From assembly GCA_019116705.1 (NCBI GenBank), contig DXBF01000062.1, positions 1 through 62,789 on the forward strand: a DNA stretch of 62,789 nucleotides, given 5' to 3'. The translations under genes were made by a program, and so were the position numbers. How positions within the stretch are numbered: position 1 is the first letter of the stretch; every line of letters starts with the position of its first letter. The notes under the pieces were generated by a model. That model made no database searches, had not been told where the DNA came from, and saw nothing but the letters and a program-made list of their open reading frames with translations. Positions 9,787 through 18,988 of this stretch are shown piece by piece. The stretch is from Candidatus Gemmiger avistercoris (GTDB taxonomy: Bacteria; Bacillota; Clostridia; Oscillospirales; Ruminococcaceae).

Positions 9787-11259
9787 ATGTACTACAACCA
9801 TGATCCCCGTTTCCCGAAGGACTTTATGTGGGGCGCTTCCAGCGCGGCCTGGCAGGTGGAAGGCGCTGTAGCGGAAGGTGGGCGCACGCCGGCGATCATC
9901 GACTTGAACTCCAAAACGAAGAAGCCGTTTGCCGACAATTCCTACGCGGCAGATCACTATCACCATTTTAAAGAAGATGTGGCGTTGATGGCAGAGTGCG
10001 GTTTTTCCAGCTACCGCTTCTCACTCTCTTGGTCGCGTATCATCCCGAAGTCCGACGGCAAGGTGAACCCGGAAGGTATCGCGTTCTACAATGCTCTGAT
10101 TGATGAACTTGTGGCGCACAATATCACACCGATCGTTACATTGTACCACTACGATATGCCGGTGTGGGTCGATGAGGAACTGGGAGGATGGAAAAATCGT
10201 GCAATCATCGATGCTTTCGACCATTACTGCCGTGTCTGCTTTGAAAACTTTGGCGACCGGGTAAAATACTGGCTGGCGATCAATGAACAGAATATGCAGA
10301 TTTGCTATGGCCATTGGCTGGGGGTCAGCAAGGGCTGTAAAGATTGGTTCCGCGATCAGTGGAAGATCAATCACATCATGAATCTGTGCCATGCTAAGGC
10401 GGTCAACGCCTGCCATGAAATGGTTGAGGGAGGCAAGATCGGCCCGGTACCGGGATGTGTTCCCATCTACCCGGAGACCTGCCGCCCGGAAGATCAGATC
10501 GCAGCAATGAACGCGGAGGAATTCACTGAAAAGCTATGGATCGATACCGATGTGTATGGGGAATACAGCAACTTCATCAAACATTACTGGGCCGAAAACG
10601 ATATTGATCCGGACATCCGCCCCGGTGACGAAGAACTGATGAAGAGCGCAAAAATCGACTTTATTGCGGTCAACTGCTATCGCAGCAACGTAGGAAAGTA
10701 CGCACCCCACGATGCGAAGCAGCAGGATTATCTGCTGAATAAAAACGGTGTAAAGGGCCAGATCGTGTTCCCGGTGGAACCCGGCCGGTATGCGCTGACC
10801 CGCAATCCTTATGTGGAGTATAATGACTGGGATTGGGAGATCGATCCCGTCTGCCTGCGATATGAACTGCGGTATCTGTGGGACCACTATCATCTGCCGA
10901 TGATGATCACCGAAAACGGCTATGGGGCCCACGAGAGCAAGGATGCAGATGGAAAAGTACATGATCCTGAGCGCATCGAATATCTGCGCAACCATATCTA
11001 TCAACTGGGGCTGGCCATTGAGGATGGCTGCCAGGTCATTGCGTACAATCCTTGGTCCTTCACGGATCTACTGTCCACGGGCAACGGCATGGCCAAACGT
11101 TACGGGTTGGTCTATATCGACACCACGGACGAAGAACAGAATGCTGCTGCGAGCGTGGAAGAACTGTCGATGAAGCGAATTCCCAAAGACTCGTTCTATT
11201 GGTATTCCAAGCTGATCCGTTCTAACGGCAGGGATTGGGGAAAGGAGATGCTGAAATAA
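9787..11259 (+). CDS. 6-phospho-beta-glucosidase (glycoside hydrolase family 1)
   Basis: A 490-residue cytoplasmic GH1 enzyme, probably cleaving 6-phospho-beta-glucosides imported by the adjacent PTS. The N-terminal signature FPKDFMWGASSAAWQVEGA is at residues 9-27. The acid/base glutamate is Glu167 in INEQN (the family usually has NEP), and the nucleophile is Glu376 in ITENGYG. ATG 9787 follows AGGAGG. The stop overlaps the next start (TAATG), so both genes are coupled. The phospho-specificity is inferred from the PTS partner. Confidence 0.92.
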   Translation: MYYNHDPRFPKDFMWGASSAAWQVEGAVAEGGRTPAIIDLNSKTKKPFADNSYAADHYHHFKEDVALMAECGFSSYRFSLSWSRIIPKSDGKVNPEGIAFYNALIDELVAHNITPIVTLYHYDMPVWVDEELGGWKNRAIIDAFDHYCRVCFENFGDRVKYWLAINEQNMQICYGHWLGVSKGCKDWFRDQWKINHIMNLCHAKAVNACHEMVEGGKIGPVPGCVPIYPETCRPEDQIAAMNAEEFTEKLWIDTDVYGEYSNFIKHYWAENDIDPDIRPGDEELMKSAKIDFIAVNCYRSNVGKYAPHDAKQQDYLLNKNGVKGQIVFPVEPGRYALTRNPYVEYNDWDWEIDPVCLRYELRYLWDHYHLPMMITENGYGAHESKDADGKVHDPERIEYLRNHIYQLGLAIEDGCQVIAYNPWSFTDLLSTGNGMAKRYGLVYIDTTDEEQNAAASVEELSMKRIPKDSFYWYSKLIRSNGRDWGKEMLK

Positions 11260-12641
11260 TGGTTAAAAAGAATTACGGCGCCATGGCGAAGGGCATCGTG
11301 GAAAAAGCCGGTGGTGAAAGCAACATCGTAAGTGCGACCCACTGCATGACCCGTCTGCGGTTGGTACTGCGCGATCCGTCGCGGTTTGATACGGACGGTG
11401 TAAAGGCTGTGCCCGGCGTACTGAACGTGATTTTGCAGAACGGCGAATACCAGATCGTGATTGGGCAGGATGTACCGGACCTGTATGCGGAGATTCAAAA
11501 ATTTGAAGGGATCAAGGCGGGCGGAACTGTAGAAGATGCGGAAGCGGCAGCGGTTGATATGGCGCAGCACCATGGCAACGTGATGAATGCGATCCTGTCT
11601 TTTATCGGCGGTACCTTCAGCCCAGTGATCCCCGTTCTGGTGGCAGGCGGCCTGACAGGTGCGGTTTTGTCGCTGTTGACTACGGTATTCGGCGTTTCTG
11701 CCGAGTCGGGCACTTATACGGTCTTTTATGCGATCAACCAGGCGACTTTTTATTTCCTGCCTGTATTTATTGGTTATGCGGCCGCCAGCCGCCTGAAATC
11801 CAATGGATTCCTGGGTGCATTTCTGGGTGCCATCCTGTTGTATTCCACGATCAATGGTGCTGAAGGATTGGACTTCTTTGGCATCCCCATTCAGACGGTT
11901 ACCTATAACTCAACGGTATTCCCGGTCATTCTGGGCGTTCTGTTCATGAGTGTGGTATATAAATTCTTGCAAAAGTACATCCCAGTGTTCCTGAAGACGA
12001 TTTTTGTGCCGTTGATCACCATGTTGGTCACCGTGCCCGTTACGCTGATCGTTCTGGGGCCTATCGGCAATACGGCCGGTACATTACTGGCCAACGGTGT
12101 GTACGCTGTCTATCAGGCTGTGCCGCCACTTGCGGTCATGATCGTTGGTATCACCACGCCGTTGATGGTATTCTTTGGCATGAACAACGCCACGTATCCT
12201 GTCGTGTTCGCGTTGATGGCGGCAGTCAATTCTGATCCGTTGATCTGTACCGGCATGGCACCGGCCAATGTTGCTGTGGGTGGTGCCTGCCTGGCGGCTG
12301 CTCTGATGGCTAAATCTGTGGAAGAAAAATCTGTTGGTGTTTCTGCCGGGGTTACTGCCCTGTGCGGCATTACCGAACCGGGTGTTTACGGGGTGCTGTT
12401 CCCGAAAACCTATCCGTTGATCGGTGCCATGATCGGTGGTGGTATTGGCGGTCTGCTGGCGGGTCTGCTGGGAATGACCCAGTACGTTATCTCGACACCA
12501 GGTTTTATCAGCCTGCCTGCCTACATTGATCCCGCCGGTTCCAGTTACAACGTTATGGTTTCCATGGTTGTTATGGTGGTTGCTGTTGTGATCGGTTTTG
12601 TGACGACGCTGATTCTGGGTAAACGGTTTGAGAAAAAATAA
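11259..12641 (+). CDS. PTS beta-glucoside transporter, EIIBC
   Basis: A 460-residue inner-membrane sugar permease of the Glc/Bgl PTS class. The N-terminal IIB domain (1-85) has the phospho-cysteine motif ATHCMTRLRL (Cys29). The IIC domain (about 100-455) has roughly ten membrane segments, with GITEPGVYGVLFP near residue 375 as the conserved IIC sugar-binding loop. No IIA domain is fused; a IIA from elsewhere must supply phosphate. It is translationally coupled to the GH1 gene and ends the operon. Confidence 0.93.
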   Translation: MVKKNYGAMAKGIVEKAGGESNIVSATHCMTRLRLVLRDPSRFDTDGVKAVPGVLNVILQNGEYQIVIGQDVPDLYAEIQKFEGIKAGGTVEDAEAAAVDMAQHHGNVMNAILSFIGGTFSPVIPVLVAGGLTGAVLSLLTTVFGVSAESGTYTVFYAINQATFYFLPVFIGYAAASRLKSNGFLGAFLGAILLYSTINGAEGLDFFGIPIQTVTYNSTVFPVILGVLFMSVVYKFLQKYIPVFLKTIFVPLITMLVTVPVTLIVLGPIGNTAGTLLANGVYAVYQAVPPLAVMIVGITTPLMVFFGMNNATYPVVFALMAAVNSDPLICTGMAPANVAVGGACLAAALMAKSVEEKSVGVSAGVTALCGITEPGVYGVLFPKTYPLIGAMIGGGIGGLLAGLLGMTQYVISTPGFISLPAYIDPAGSSYNVMVSMVVMVVAVVIGFVTTLILGKRFEKK

Positions 12642-12658
12642 ATCAATTGTTTTCATAT

Positions 12659-12698
12659 AAAAGTGGAACCCCCGCATCATGCGGGGGTTCCGCTTTTA
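12659..12698. terminator. Bidirectional terminator, PTS / DUF4349
   Basis: Near-perfect 18-bp stem around CCCCCGCA-TCA-TGCGGGGG, with an A run on one side and a T run on the other; it serves both converging genes. Confidence 0.88.
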
Positions 12699-12702
12699 TA
12701 TT

Positions 12703-13695
12703 TCAATACTTGGGTTTGGGCGCTTCCTCCTTGCCGGAAGGTTCGTCCGGCAAGGCAGTGCCGGCGCCGGGGGCCGTGGGAGCGGTGGGGGAGGCGGGCG
12801 GCGCGCCCTTGCCGGGCTTTTGCGGTTTGGGCGGCTTCGGGTGGTTGGCACGGTGGCGGCGGGTCACCCGGCGGACCACAACGACCACCGCGGCAATGAG
12901 CAGAAGCAGCGGCCACAGGTAGACCAGCGTCAGGATCAATCCCTGCAGGAAGGCCACAAAGCCGCTCCAGCCGCCGGTGAAGGCGTCCCCCAGCCGTTCC
13001 ACGAAGGTGACGCCTGTGGGGGTCAGGGTGGCGACCTCCCGCAGGGTGACGTTCACGGTGGAGTAGGTGATCTGCCCGTCCAGGGCGCGCAGCTGCCGGG
13101 TGTAGCTTTCCAGTTCATACTGCACGTCGGAAAGCTGGCTCTCGATCTCCAGCAGATCGGCGGTGGTCTCGGCCTGGTCGGCCAGGGTGTTCAGCCGCTC
13201 CCGCTGGTCCTCCAGCGAGGCGATCCGCGCCTCCACGTCGATGTAGTTGGCGGTCACATCCTCGGCGCTCTCGTTCAGGCTCAGCACACGGCCGCTCTGC
13301 CCGGCCTGGTCCAGAAAGGCGCTGTAGTGCTCCACCGGGACCCGCACCGTGTAGTACAGCCGCCGGTCCTGGTCCTCGGCCGAACCGTCCATCTCGCTGT
13401 ATTCCAGCCAGGCGCCGTTGGCGTCCACCGCCGCCTGGAGCGCGTCCTGCGCGGTGTCGAAGTCGGTGGTCTCCATGGTCAGGTCGGCGTTATAGATCAG
13501 TTTCTGGGCGCTTTCGGTGGTGGAGGCGTCCTCGGGCAGCAGGGCGCTCTCGGCCCCGCCGGCTTCCAGGGAACCGGCGCTCATCATATCCTGGGTGGCG
13601 GCAGCGGAAGTGGCGTCGCCGTTGCCGGCGCCGCAGCCGGTGAGCAGGGCGGCGGCCAGCACGAAGGCCGCCAGGCGGGAAACACGCTTTTTCAT
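12703..13695 (-). CDS. DUF4349 lipoprotein with C-terminal membrane anchor
   Basis: A 330-residue envelope protein. MKKRVSRLAAFVLAAALLTGC is a lipoprotein signal with lipobox LLTGC. The DUF4349 domain (about 70-270) starts at LIYNADLTMETTDFDTAQDAL and includes a heptad-like coiled coil (VEARIASLEDQRERLNTLAD). A membrane segment follows near 265-290, then an RRVTRRHR stop and a Pro/Lys-rich cytoplasmic tail. Function unknown; family members are membrane-associated. ATG 13695 follows AAAGGAG. Confidence 0.85.
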   Translation of the reverse strand: MKKRVSRLAAFVLAAALLTGCGAGNGDATSAAATQDMMSAGSLEAGGAESALLPEDASTTESAQKLIYNADLTMETTDFDTAQDALQAAVDANGAWLEYSEMDGSAEDQDRRLYYTVRVPVEHYSAFLDQAGQSGRVLSLNESAEDVTANYIDVEARIASLEDQRERLNTLADQAETTADLLEIESQLSDVQYELESYTRQLRALDGQITYSTVNVTLREVATLTPTGVTFVERLGDAFTGGWSGFVAFLQGLILTLVYLWPLLLLIAAVVVVVRRVTRRHRANHPKPPKPQKPGKGAPPASPTAPTAPGAGTALPDEPSGKEEAPKPKY

Positions 13696-13846
13696 GGCAG
13701 GCTCCTTTCCGCATGCGGGCCGGCAAAGGGCCCGGATCAGAGGAATTTTTTTCATTATATCACATAAAAGCGGATCTGTGGGTTACAGCTTGCCTACAAA
13801 ATAAAAAAATGGGGCCCGGGCCTGCGGCGCAGCGCCCTGAAAATGC

Positions 13847-13882
13847 AAAACAGGCCGGCGGCACAGCCAACGGCCTGTTTTT
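13847..13882 (-). terminator. Terminator after hisS
   Basis: AAAACAGGCCG (13847-13857) pairs with CGGCCTGTTTT (13871-13881); on the minus strand the stem runs into TTTT. A second small hairpin with GGCGCTT/AAGCGCC arms lies at about 13887-13905. Confidence 0.75.
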
Positions 13883-13915
13883 TGCGGGCGCTTGCAGCAA
13901 AGCGCCTTTGCAGTT

Positions 13916-15163
13916 TTATTCGCCTTTCCGGCCCAGCAGTTTCAGGTCGTCGTTGTCGGCAAAAGCCACGGCGTCATACCCGGCGGCCTCCAGCGTGCCG
14001 AACTGCTTGCCCAGCTTTTTGGCCTGGGGCAGCACGGTCACGTCGTAGCGGCCGCGCAGCGTTTCCGCTTTCTGCAGCACGGCGGCAAAGTCGGCTTCCG
14101 GAAGGTAGAGCAGCGCCAGACGCTGTTTGGCCCCGGGGATCTGATGATCCTGCTCCAGCAGGATGCCGCAGACCCGTTCAAAGCCGATGGAAAAGCCCAC
14201 GGCCGGGACCTGCTGGCCGATGAATTTTCCCACCATGTTGTCGTAGCGGCCGCCGCCCGCCACCGCGCCGCTGAACTGCGGGCAGGTTACTTCAAACACC
14301 ATGCCGGTGTAGTAGCCCTGGCCGCGCACCAGGCTGGGGGCGTAGGCGACGCCGTAGCGTCCGGCGGCGATCTTCCCGCTGGTGGCGATCACGTACCGCA
14401 GATCGGCGGTGAGGGTTTCGTCGCCCACCTGGGCGGCCACGGCCTCCAGGCTGAAATCCCCGGCGCGCAGGAAACGGTCCAGCGCGTCCACGGCTTCGGG
14501 GGCGAAGCCCTTCTCTGCCAGTTCGGCCTTGACGCCGCCGGCGCCGATCTTGTCCAGCTTATCGAAGCTGACGCAGACGGAATCCAGGTCCCCGGCGGCG
14601 AACCCCATTTTCTGCAGCATGGCGCGCAGGATGCGGCGGTCGTTGACGTGGACCGTGAAGCCGGTGAACCCGATGGCCAGCAGGGCGCGGGCCGTCACGT
14701 CGATGAGCTCCACCTCGGCGTTGGGGCTGGAATCGCCCAGTATGTCGATGTCGCACTGCACGAACTCCCGCAGGCGGCCCTTCTGGGGGCGTTCGGCGCG
14801 GTAGACGCGGTCGGTCTGGATGACCTTGAAGGGGGTGGGCAGTTCATTGCGGTGGGCGGCGTAATAGCGTGAGAGCGGCAGCGTCAGGTCGTACCGCAGC
14901 CCCATGTCGGAAAGCTGCTTCTCGTCGCCGCTGGCCAGCGCTTTTTCCAGCTTGTCGCCGCGCTTGAGAACTTTGAAGATCAGGTTCAGGTTGTCGCCGC
15001 CGTCGCTTTTGTCCAGGTTCTCCATGTCCTCCAGGATGGGGGTGGAGATGCGCTGGAACCCGGCGGCGCGGTAGGTGGCCAGGATCTGGCCCTGGATATA
15101 GTCGCGCAGCGCCTGCTCCCGGGGCAGCAGGTCGCGCATGCCTTTCAACGGCTGGGTTTTCAT
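13916..15163 (-). CDS. hisS: Histidyl-tRNA synthetase
   Basis: Charges tRNA-His. The 415-residue class II enzyme has the N-terminal LKGMRDLLPREQALRDYI segment, motif 2 region DRVYRAERPQKGRLREFVQ, a HisA-type signature LVRGQGYYTGMVFEV, GGGRYDNMVGKF, and motif 3 GFSIGFERVCGIL; the C-terminal 90 residues are the anticodon domain. I set the start at ATG 15163, 9 nt after AAGGAG; an in-frame TTG at 15169 is too close to that site. Confidence 0.96.
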   Translation of the reverse strand: MKTQPLKGMRDLLPREQALRDYIQGQILATYRAAGFQRISTPILEDMENLDKSDGGDNLNLIFKVLKRGDKLEKALASGDEKQLSDMGLRYDLTLPLSRYYAAHRNELPTPFKVIQTDRVYRAERPQKGRLREFVQCDIDILGDSSPNAEVELIDVTARALLAIGFTGFTVHVNDRRILRAMLQKMGFAAGDLDSVCVSFDKLDKIGAGGVKAELAEKGFAPEAVDALDRFLRAGDFSLEAVAAQVGDETLTADLRYVIATSGKIAAGRYGVAYAPSLVRGQGYYTGMVFEVTCPQFSGAVAGGGRYDNMVGKFIGQQVPAVGFSIGFERVCGILLEQDHQIPGAKQRLALLYLPEADFAAVLQKAETLRGRYDVTVLPQAKKLGKQFGTLEAAGYDAVAFADNDDLKLLGRKGE

Positions 15164-15196
15164 CGGCAAGGACTCCTTATCTCAATACTGGTATCC

Positions 15197-15225
15197 ATGA
15201 TAAACGGCCCGCTGCATTTTGTCAA
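15197..15225 (-). promoter_or_regulatory. Promoter of hisS
   Basis: Minus-strand TTGACA (15220-15225), 17-nt spacer, TATCAT (15197-15202), 34 nt before hisS. Confidence 0.75.
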
Positions 15226-15265
15226 TGCAAAATGCCCATACTGGAAGGACGGGGAGGGGATCGGA

Positions 15266-16423
15266 ATGGAAAAACAGGACCGCGGCCCATACATTTTGGC
15301 GGCGGGGGCCGGCGTGCAGCTGCTCACCGGCATCCCGTCGGCCTGGGGCGTGTTCCAGCGCCCGGTTATGCAGGGGTACGGGCTGTCGCGCGGGCAGGCC
15401 ATGCTGGCCTTTGCGCTGCTGGTGGCGGCCTACGGGGTGGGGTGCGCGGCGGGCGGTCTGTTGCAGGACCGGCGGGGCCCGCGCCGCGCGGGGCTGTGGG
15501 GCACGGCCCTGCTGGCCGGCGCCTTCCTGGCGGCGGCTTTGGCGCCGCCGGGCAACGCGGTGCTGTTCCTGCTGGCGTACAGCCTGCCCGCGGGGCTGGG
15601 CAGCGCGTTTCTGGCCCCGGCAGTGCTGGCCTGCGCGCAGAAATGGTACCGGGACCGCAAGGGCTGGGCCACCGGCGTGACCGGGGTGGCCATGGGGCTT
15701 TCGGGGGCGTTTTTTACGCTGTTCGTCCGGGGCGTGGGCGGACGCTGGGGCATCCGCGCCTGTTTTGCGGCGCTGGGGCTGCTCATGCTGCTGGTCTGCG
15801 GCGGCGGGGCGGTTCTTTTGCAGGACCCGCCCGCCTCCAACCGGGCGGCGCCCCCGGCGCAGGGGCTGGACTGGCGGCAGATGCTGCGCACCCGGCAGTA
15901 CAAACTCTGCGTGGCGGCGGTGGCGCTCAGCGCGCCGCCGGTGCTGCTGTTCAGCCCCGAGATCCTGGCCATCGCCGCAGACCGCGGCCTGCCGGAACCG
16001 GCGGCGCCTTTCTGCGTGGTACTGGGGTCGGCGGCCAGCGCCGCAGGGCGGCTGCTGTGCCCGGCGGTCAGCGATACGTTCGGCCGCAAACCGGTGCTGT
16101 ACGCCGTCTATCTGGGTCTGGCCGCCGGGTCGGCGTGGTTTGCCTTTGCAGGCGGCTGGTGGGTGCTGGCTTCCTATGCGCTGCTGACGTTTTTCTATTC
16201 GGGCGGGGCGGCGGTGCAGCCTGCCTGGAATACCGACCTGTTCGGCCTGCGCCACGCAGGGGTCAACTATGGATTCCTGGCGCTGGGCATGAGCGGCGGC
16301 AGTTTGCTGAGCTACATCGGCAGCCAGGCGCTGCCCCTGGGGGCGCGGCACTGGCTGGCCGGGGGATGCGCCCTGGCGGGGCTTTTGTGTGCGGCACTTG
16401 TAAAACCTTTGCCGAAACCTTGA
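15266..16423 (+). CDS. MFS transporter, oxalate/formate antiporter-like
   Basis: A 385-residue twelve-segment major facilitator protein in the cell membrane. It has the OxlT-like opening GVQLLTGIPSAWGVFQRPV near residue 17, the loop 2-3 motif GGLLQDRRGPR, and the mirrored SDTFGRKPVLY in the second half. Substrate unknown; monocarboxylates are typical for this branch. ATG 15266 follows GGGGAGGGG. Divergent from hisS; no clear promoter of its own was found in the short gap. Confidence 0.82.
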   Translation: MEKQDRGPYILAAGAGVQLLTGIPSAWGVFQRPVMQGYGLSRGQAMLAFALLVAAYGVGCAAGGLLQDRRGPRRAGLWGTALLAGAFLAAALAPPGNAVLFLLAYSLPAGLGSAFLAPAVLACAQKWYRDRKGWATGVTGVAMGLSGAFFTLFVRGVGGRWGIRACFAALGLLMLLVCGGGAVLLQDPPASNRAAPPAQGLDWRQMLRTRQYKLCVAAVALSAPPVLLFSPEILAIAADRGLPEPAAPFCVVLGSAASAAGRLLCPAVSDTFGRKPVLYAVYLGLAAGSAWFAFAGGWWVLASYALLTFFYSGGAAVQPAWNTDLFGLRHAGVNYGFLALGMSGGSLLSYIGSQALPLGARHWLAGGCALAGLLCAALVKPLPKP

Positions 16424-16448
16424 AAAAACACTTTGGAACGTGTAAACT
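16420..16448 (+). promoter_or_regulatory. Putative promoter before the O-antigen-ligase-like gene
   Basis: TTGAAA (16420-16425), 17-nt spacer, TAAACT (16443-16448), in a locally AT-rich gap of 66 bases. Confidence 0.5.
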
Positions 16449-16489
16449 ATATAAGTTATTTTCTTTGTTCCGTATTTCAAGGAGGCTCC

Positions 16490-18154
16490 ATGCAGCAAAC
16501 GATCCAGTTGCGGCACATCGCTGCGCGCTCGGCTACCGCTTTTTTGCTGGCGGCGCTGTGCCTGTATCCTTTATATATCGACAAGTTCTCCAACCTGGGC
16601 GTGGTCAAGTTCACGGCGGTATGCACCCTGTTCTGGGCATTCTGTGCCTGGCTGGGGGCGCTGGCGCTCGTGGGCGCGCGCCCGGCTCCGGGCCGTCTGC
16701 GGGCGCGGGACCCCTCGCTCTGGGCACTGGGGGCCTTCGTACTTACGGGGCTGCTCTCCACCGTGCTGTCCCTGTCGCCGGTCGCCTCCCTGTGGGGGCT
16801 GGGCGGTTACTACGGCGGCTTCATGATGGTACTGTTCACGGCGGCCGGATACCTGGCCGTGCGGGCTTTTGCGCCGCAGGGGCTGCTCAACGGCCTGACC
16901 TTCTGCGTGGGGCTCACCACCATCGTGGTCACCGTGCTGTATGTGCTCAACATCTTCAACATCGACCTGATCGGCGCCTATGAGGATACCGCCGTCGTCG
17001 AGCGCGCCCAGTTCTTCTCCACACTGGGGCAGAAGAACTTCAACGCCGGGTTCATGGCCTTCGCGCTGCCGCTGGTCTTTTACGCCTTCCTGGTGGCCCG
17101 CGGGCCGCGCCACACGCTGTTCTACGGCGTTCCGGCCTTTTTCGGCGGGCTGGCGCTGGCGGTGGTGGACGCCGAGGGGCTGGCCCTGGGCATCGGCGCG
17201 GCGGTGCTGGTGCTGATGTGCCAGAAGATCTTCACCACCCGGACGGTGCGCCGCCTGGCGGTGCTGGGGGCGTTCTTCTTCTTCCATGCAGGCTGGATGC
17301 AGTACATGCGCGACCACGTCTACACCCAGGGCGGCACCCCCATGCTGGCGGCGCTGGGACGCGTGGCGGCCGCCGGTTTTGTGCTGTGCGCGGCGCTGTG
17401 GGCGCTGCTGCGCTTCGGCCTGGGCAGGCGGGAGATCCCGCTCTGGCGGATCGGGCGCGTGGTGGCGGCCGTGCTGGTCACGGCGGGGCTGCTGCTCTAT
17501 GCGCTGGCCAACTTCTGGCCGGGTTTCCCCAGCCTGGGGCGGCTGGACGACATCCTCATCATCAACGACGACTGGGGGACCAGCCGCGGCACGGCCTGGC
17601 GCATCACCTGGTGCACCTGGCTGGACCAGCCGCTGTGGCGCAAGTGGTTCGGCGTGGGCACCGGCATGATGCACACCGCCATGGTCGAGTGGGCGGGCAG
17701 CGGCCTCACCGCCCGCATGAAAACCTTCTATGCGGCCCATAATGAATACCTGGAACAGCTGCTGACCACCGGCGTCCTGGGGCTGGGGGCGTGGCTGTGG
17801 TTCATCGTCAGCCACCTGCGCCGGGCGGCCCGCAACTGGCTGCGCCCCGGCGTGGCGCCGGTCACGCTGGCGCTGGTCAGTTATCTGGCCCACGCGGTGG
17901 TTTCCATCCGCGTGTCCATGATCTTCCCCGAGATCATGCTGCTGTTTGCCTTGCTGCAGGTTTTCTGCCTGCCGCCGGAGGAGGAACCGCAGCCCGAAAA
18001 AGCGCCCCGTCACGCCAGGGCGCGCAAACGCCCCGCGGAACCGGCGCCCCAAAAGGACTTGCTGCGCCTGTGGGGGCCGCCTGCGCTGGCGGCCTGCCTG
18101 ATGATGGCAGGCTGCGGTGCGGCTTCCCATGTGATCTTCGGCTTCCTGTTTTAA
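16490..18154 (+). CDS. O-antigen ligase/polymerase (Wzy_C) family membrane protein
   Basis: A 554-residue polytopic protein with about 10-12 membrane segments. The large loop carries the family signature FGVGTGMMHTAMVEW...AAHNEYLEQLLTTGVLGL (about residues 390-430), as in O-antigen ligases and Wzy polymerases. A Lys/Arg/Pro-rich cytoplasmic insert (near 505-525) precedes the last membrane segment, which contains an MMAGCG sequence. It probably polymerises or transfers undecaprenyl-linked glycans outside the membrane. It may serve the glycan cluster 3 kb downstream. ATG 16490 follows AAGGAGG. Confidence 0.8.
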   Translation: MQQTIQLRHIAARSATAFLLAALCLYPLYIDKFSNLGVVKFTAVCTLFWAFCAWLGALALVGARPAPGRLRARDPSLWALGAFVLTGLLSTVLSLSPVASLWGLGGYYGGFMMVLFTAAGYLAVRAFAPQGLLNGLTFCVGLTTIVVTVLYVLNIFNIDLIGAYEDTAVVERAQFFSTLGQKNFNAGFMAFALPLVFYAFLVARGPRHTLFYGVPAFFGGLALAVVDAEGLALGIGAAVLVLMCQKIFTTRTVRRLAVLGAFFFFHAGWMQYMRDHVYTQGGTPMLAALGRVAAAGFVLCAALWALLRFGLGRREIPLWRIGRVVAAVLVTAGLLLYALANFWPGFPSLGRLDDILIINDDWGTSRGTAWRITWCTWLDQPLWRKWFGVGTGMMHTAMVEWAGSGLTARMKTFYAAHNEYLEQLLTTGVLGLGAWLWFIVSHLRRAARNWLRPGVAPVTLALVSYLAHAVVSIRVSMIFPEIMLLFALLQVFCLPPEEEPQPEKAPRHARARKRPAEPAPQKDLLRLWGPPALAACLMMAGCGAASHVIFGFLF

Positions 18155-18188
18155 AGGGGAAAAATGGAAGTTAGTTGACGCTAACGTA

Positions 18189-18217
18189 TTGCAAAAAGCC
18201 ATCTGACCCTTTATAAT
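18189..18217 (+). promoter_or_regulatory. Promoter of the NifU-like/GGGtGRT operon
   Basis: TTGCAA (18189-18194), 17-nt spacer, TATAAT (18212-18217), 47 nt before the first gene. Confidence 0.75.
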
Positions 18218-18263
18218 GAAGGTAGCTGTGAAAAGCCTAACAATATGCAAAGGAGAGAAAATT

Positions 18264-18968
18264 ATGATCGAATACTCCGCACAGGTCAAAAACATGTGCC
18301 CGATCACAAAAGGGCCCCATCACGGTCCCGCGCCCATCCCCGAAGAGGGCGAGTGGGTCAAGGCCTATAAAATTGAGGATATCAGCGGCTATACCCACGG
18401 TGTGGGCTGGTGCGCGCCTCAGCAGGGTACCTGCAAACTCAGCCTGAACATCAAGAACGGCGTCATCGAGGAAGCTCTGGTGGAGACCATCGGCTGCTCC
18501 GGCATGACCCATTCTGCCGCCATGGCGGGCGAGATCCTGCCCGGCAAGACCATCCTGGAGGCGCTGAACACCGACCTGGTGTGCGACGCCATCAACGTGG
18601 CCATGCGCGAACTGTTCCTGCAGATCGTCTACGGCCGCAGCCAGACCGCTTTCTCTGAGAACGGCCTGCCCGTGGGCGCCGGCCTGGACGACCTGGGCAA
18701 AGGCCTGCGCAGCATGACCGGCACCATTTTCTCCACCAAGGCCAAGGGCGTTCGTTACCTCGAACTGACCGAGGGCTACATCCTCAAGACCGCGCTGGAC
18801 AAGGACAACCAGGTCATCGGCTACCAGTTCGTCCGTCTGGGCAAGATGATGGAAGACATCCGCCACGGCGTTGACCCGAAGGAAGCCTACGAGAAGAACA
18901 TCGGCACCTACGGCCGCTTCTCTGCTGAGCAGGGCGCTGTCAAGTACATCGACCCGCGTGAAGAATAA
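18264..18968 (+). CDS. NifU-like iron-sulfur assembly scaffold protein (GGGtGRT partner)
   Basis: A 234-residue cytoplasmic protein related to the IscU/NifU_N fold. YTHGVGWCAPQQGTCKLSL near residue 43 and EALVETIGCSGMTHSAA near 75 supply the cysteines expected of a cluster scaffold. This is the scaffold-like protein that in clostridia is found directly before the GGGtGRT gene, as here (20-nt gap). Its client and the role of the pair are not established. ATG 18264 follows AAAGGAG. Confidence 0.82.
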   Translation: MIEYSAQVKNMCPITKGPHHGPAPIPEEGEWVKAYKIEDISGYTHGVGWCAPQQGTCKLSLNIKNGVIEEALVETIGCSGMTHSAAMAGEILPGKTILEALNTDLVCDAINVAMRELFLQIVYGRSQTAFSENGLPVGAGLDDLGKGLRSMTGTIFSTKAKGVRYLELTEGYILKTALDKDNQVIGYQFVRLGKMMEDIRHGVDPKEAYEKNIGTYGRFSAEQGAVKYIDPREE

Positions 18969-18988
18969 GAGAGGGAGGAACAAACACT

